Assembly: GCF_010119615.1 (NCBI RefSeq)
Contig: NZ_QOVG01000006.1
Span: 1 to 64,000, forward strand
Source of the DNA: Pseudoxanthomonas gei
Lineage (GTDB): Bacteria > Pseudomonadota > Gammaproteobacteria > Xanthomonadales > Xanthomonadaceae
Length of the DNA: 64,000 nucleotides
Direction: 5' to 3'
Shown here: piece by piece, positions 63,739 to 64,000 of the stretch
How the letters are laid out: the number at the start of each line of letters is the position of its first letter
Position numbering within the stretch: position 1 is the stretch's first letter
Notes under the pieces: model-generated
Told to the model about the DNA's origin: nothing
Databases searched by the model: none
Seen by the model: only the letters and a program-made list of their open reading frames with translations
Position numbers and translations under genes: made by a program

Positions 63739-64000
63739 CTATTGCACTCCCTGGTATTCAACCAGTCTAAGGTCGATGGTGTCGTGGCCGTTTTCACGCT
63801 GGAGGATGCGAATGGGCGTGGGCACGCCATTGGCGACCCAGAAAATCGTTTCGTCGTTGCCGCCATTGGTGCGTGACACCCGCATGGCGTCGTAGCTCAG
63901 CTCCTCCACGGCCACGATCTCGGTCTGTGCCGCCACCTGGTACTGGTAGTCGCGCGCGCGACCGCTGTCGACCACGCGATAGCTCAGCGCCTTGCCCGGC
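63739..64000 (-). CDS. DUF3108 protein, C-terminal part (5' end outside window)
   Basis: Only the last 86 or so codons are in the window; the frame stays open to position 64000. The visible part (ALSYRVVDSG, YDAMRVSRTNGGNDETIFWVANGVPTPIRILQRENGHDTIDLRLVEYQGVQ) aligns well with the end of the neighbouring DUF3108 protein (VAGMPVPARILQREDGQDSIDLQI). So it is its tandem paralogue, upstream in the same operon. The stop TAG is 2 bp before the next start. Confidence 0.85.
   Translation of the reverse strand, partial: PGKALSYRVVDSGRARDYQYQVAAQTEIVAVEELSYDAMRVSRTNGGNDETIFWVANGVPTPIRILQRENGHDTIDLRLVEYQGVQ

Overview
The window is a 64 kb piece of a GC-rich gammaproteobacterial chromosome, most likely from the Xanthomonadaceae/Lysobacteraceae (Lysobacter, Luteimonas, Pseudoxanthomonas, Stenotrophomonas and relatives). 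The reasons are the gene sets and their order: a lexA2-imuA-imuB-dnaE2 mutagenesis cassette, a pilG-pilI-pilJ-pilL/chpA-chpB-chpC chemosensory operon as in Xylella, and a rpoN-hpf-ptsN-hprK-rapZ-EIIA-ptsH-ptsI block with no sugar permease. The genus cannot be fixed from the sequence. No rRNA, tRNA, CRISPR array, prophage or insertion sequence was seen. Genes are tightly packed with many ATGA/TGATG stop-start overlaps.

Region 1 (1-9964) holds a membrane GGDEF-EAL protein and then an SOS-type operon: lexA2 with a perfect palindromic operator touching its start codon, imuA, imuB, dnaE2 and alkB. This couples error-prone translesion synthesis to direct alkylation reversal. Region 2 (9986-23820) holds a TonB3-like gene and gshB on the minus strand. 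Divergent from them is the Pil-Chp operon that controls type IV pilus twitching. ChpA carries twenty perfect 15-bp repeats, and ChpB is a CheB-like protein that has lost its catalytic serine. Region 3 (23900-38300) is mixed metabolism: serine deaminase, a YceI/cytochrome b561 operon, a large hybrid histidine kinase, hemE, aroK-aroB-WGR, dodecin, glycerate kinase, pdxH and a cytoplasmic-looking BtuF-like protein.

Region 4 (38350-46600) is the conserved DUF4426-proC-yggS | pilT-pilU neighbourhood, with a sirtuin, tag, algH-ruvX and pyrB. In Pseudomonas aeruginosa the homologues of tonB3, gshB, pilG, algH, ruvX, pyrB, proC, yggS, pilT and pilU lie in one cluster; here they are split into two blocks about 15 kb apart. 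Region 5 (46690-61063) is almost entirely on the minus strand. It runs kdsD-kdsC-lptC-lptA-lptB-rpoN-hpf-ptsN-hprK-rapZ-EIIA(Man)-ptsH-ptsI, then a 2OG-Fe(II) oxygenase, mgtE and small accessory genes. This links Kdo/LPS export, sigma-54, ribosome hibernation and a regulatory phosphotransferase chain. Region 6 (61084-64000) is ibaG-murA followed by a membrane-anchored EF-hand protein translationally coupled to murA, then two tandem DUF3108 genes, the second cut by the window edge.

Positions 1-258 contain no gene I can support; the only open frame there looks like a shadow of the neighbouring GGDEF-EAL gene. The most unusual observations are: alkB as a fifth gene of the imu operon, with an N-terminal pentapeptide minisatellite; the ChpA repeat; the degenerate ChpB; a palindromic repeat pair that supplies the stop codons of both sir2 and tag; the EF-hand gene coupled to murA; and a recurring -10 box placed 6-7 nt before ATG that predicts leaderless mRNAs. 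None of these is proven to be a new system.
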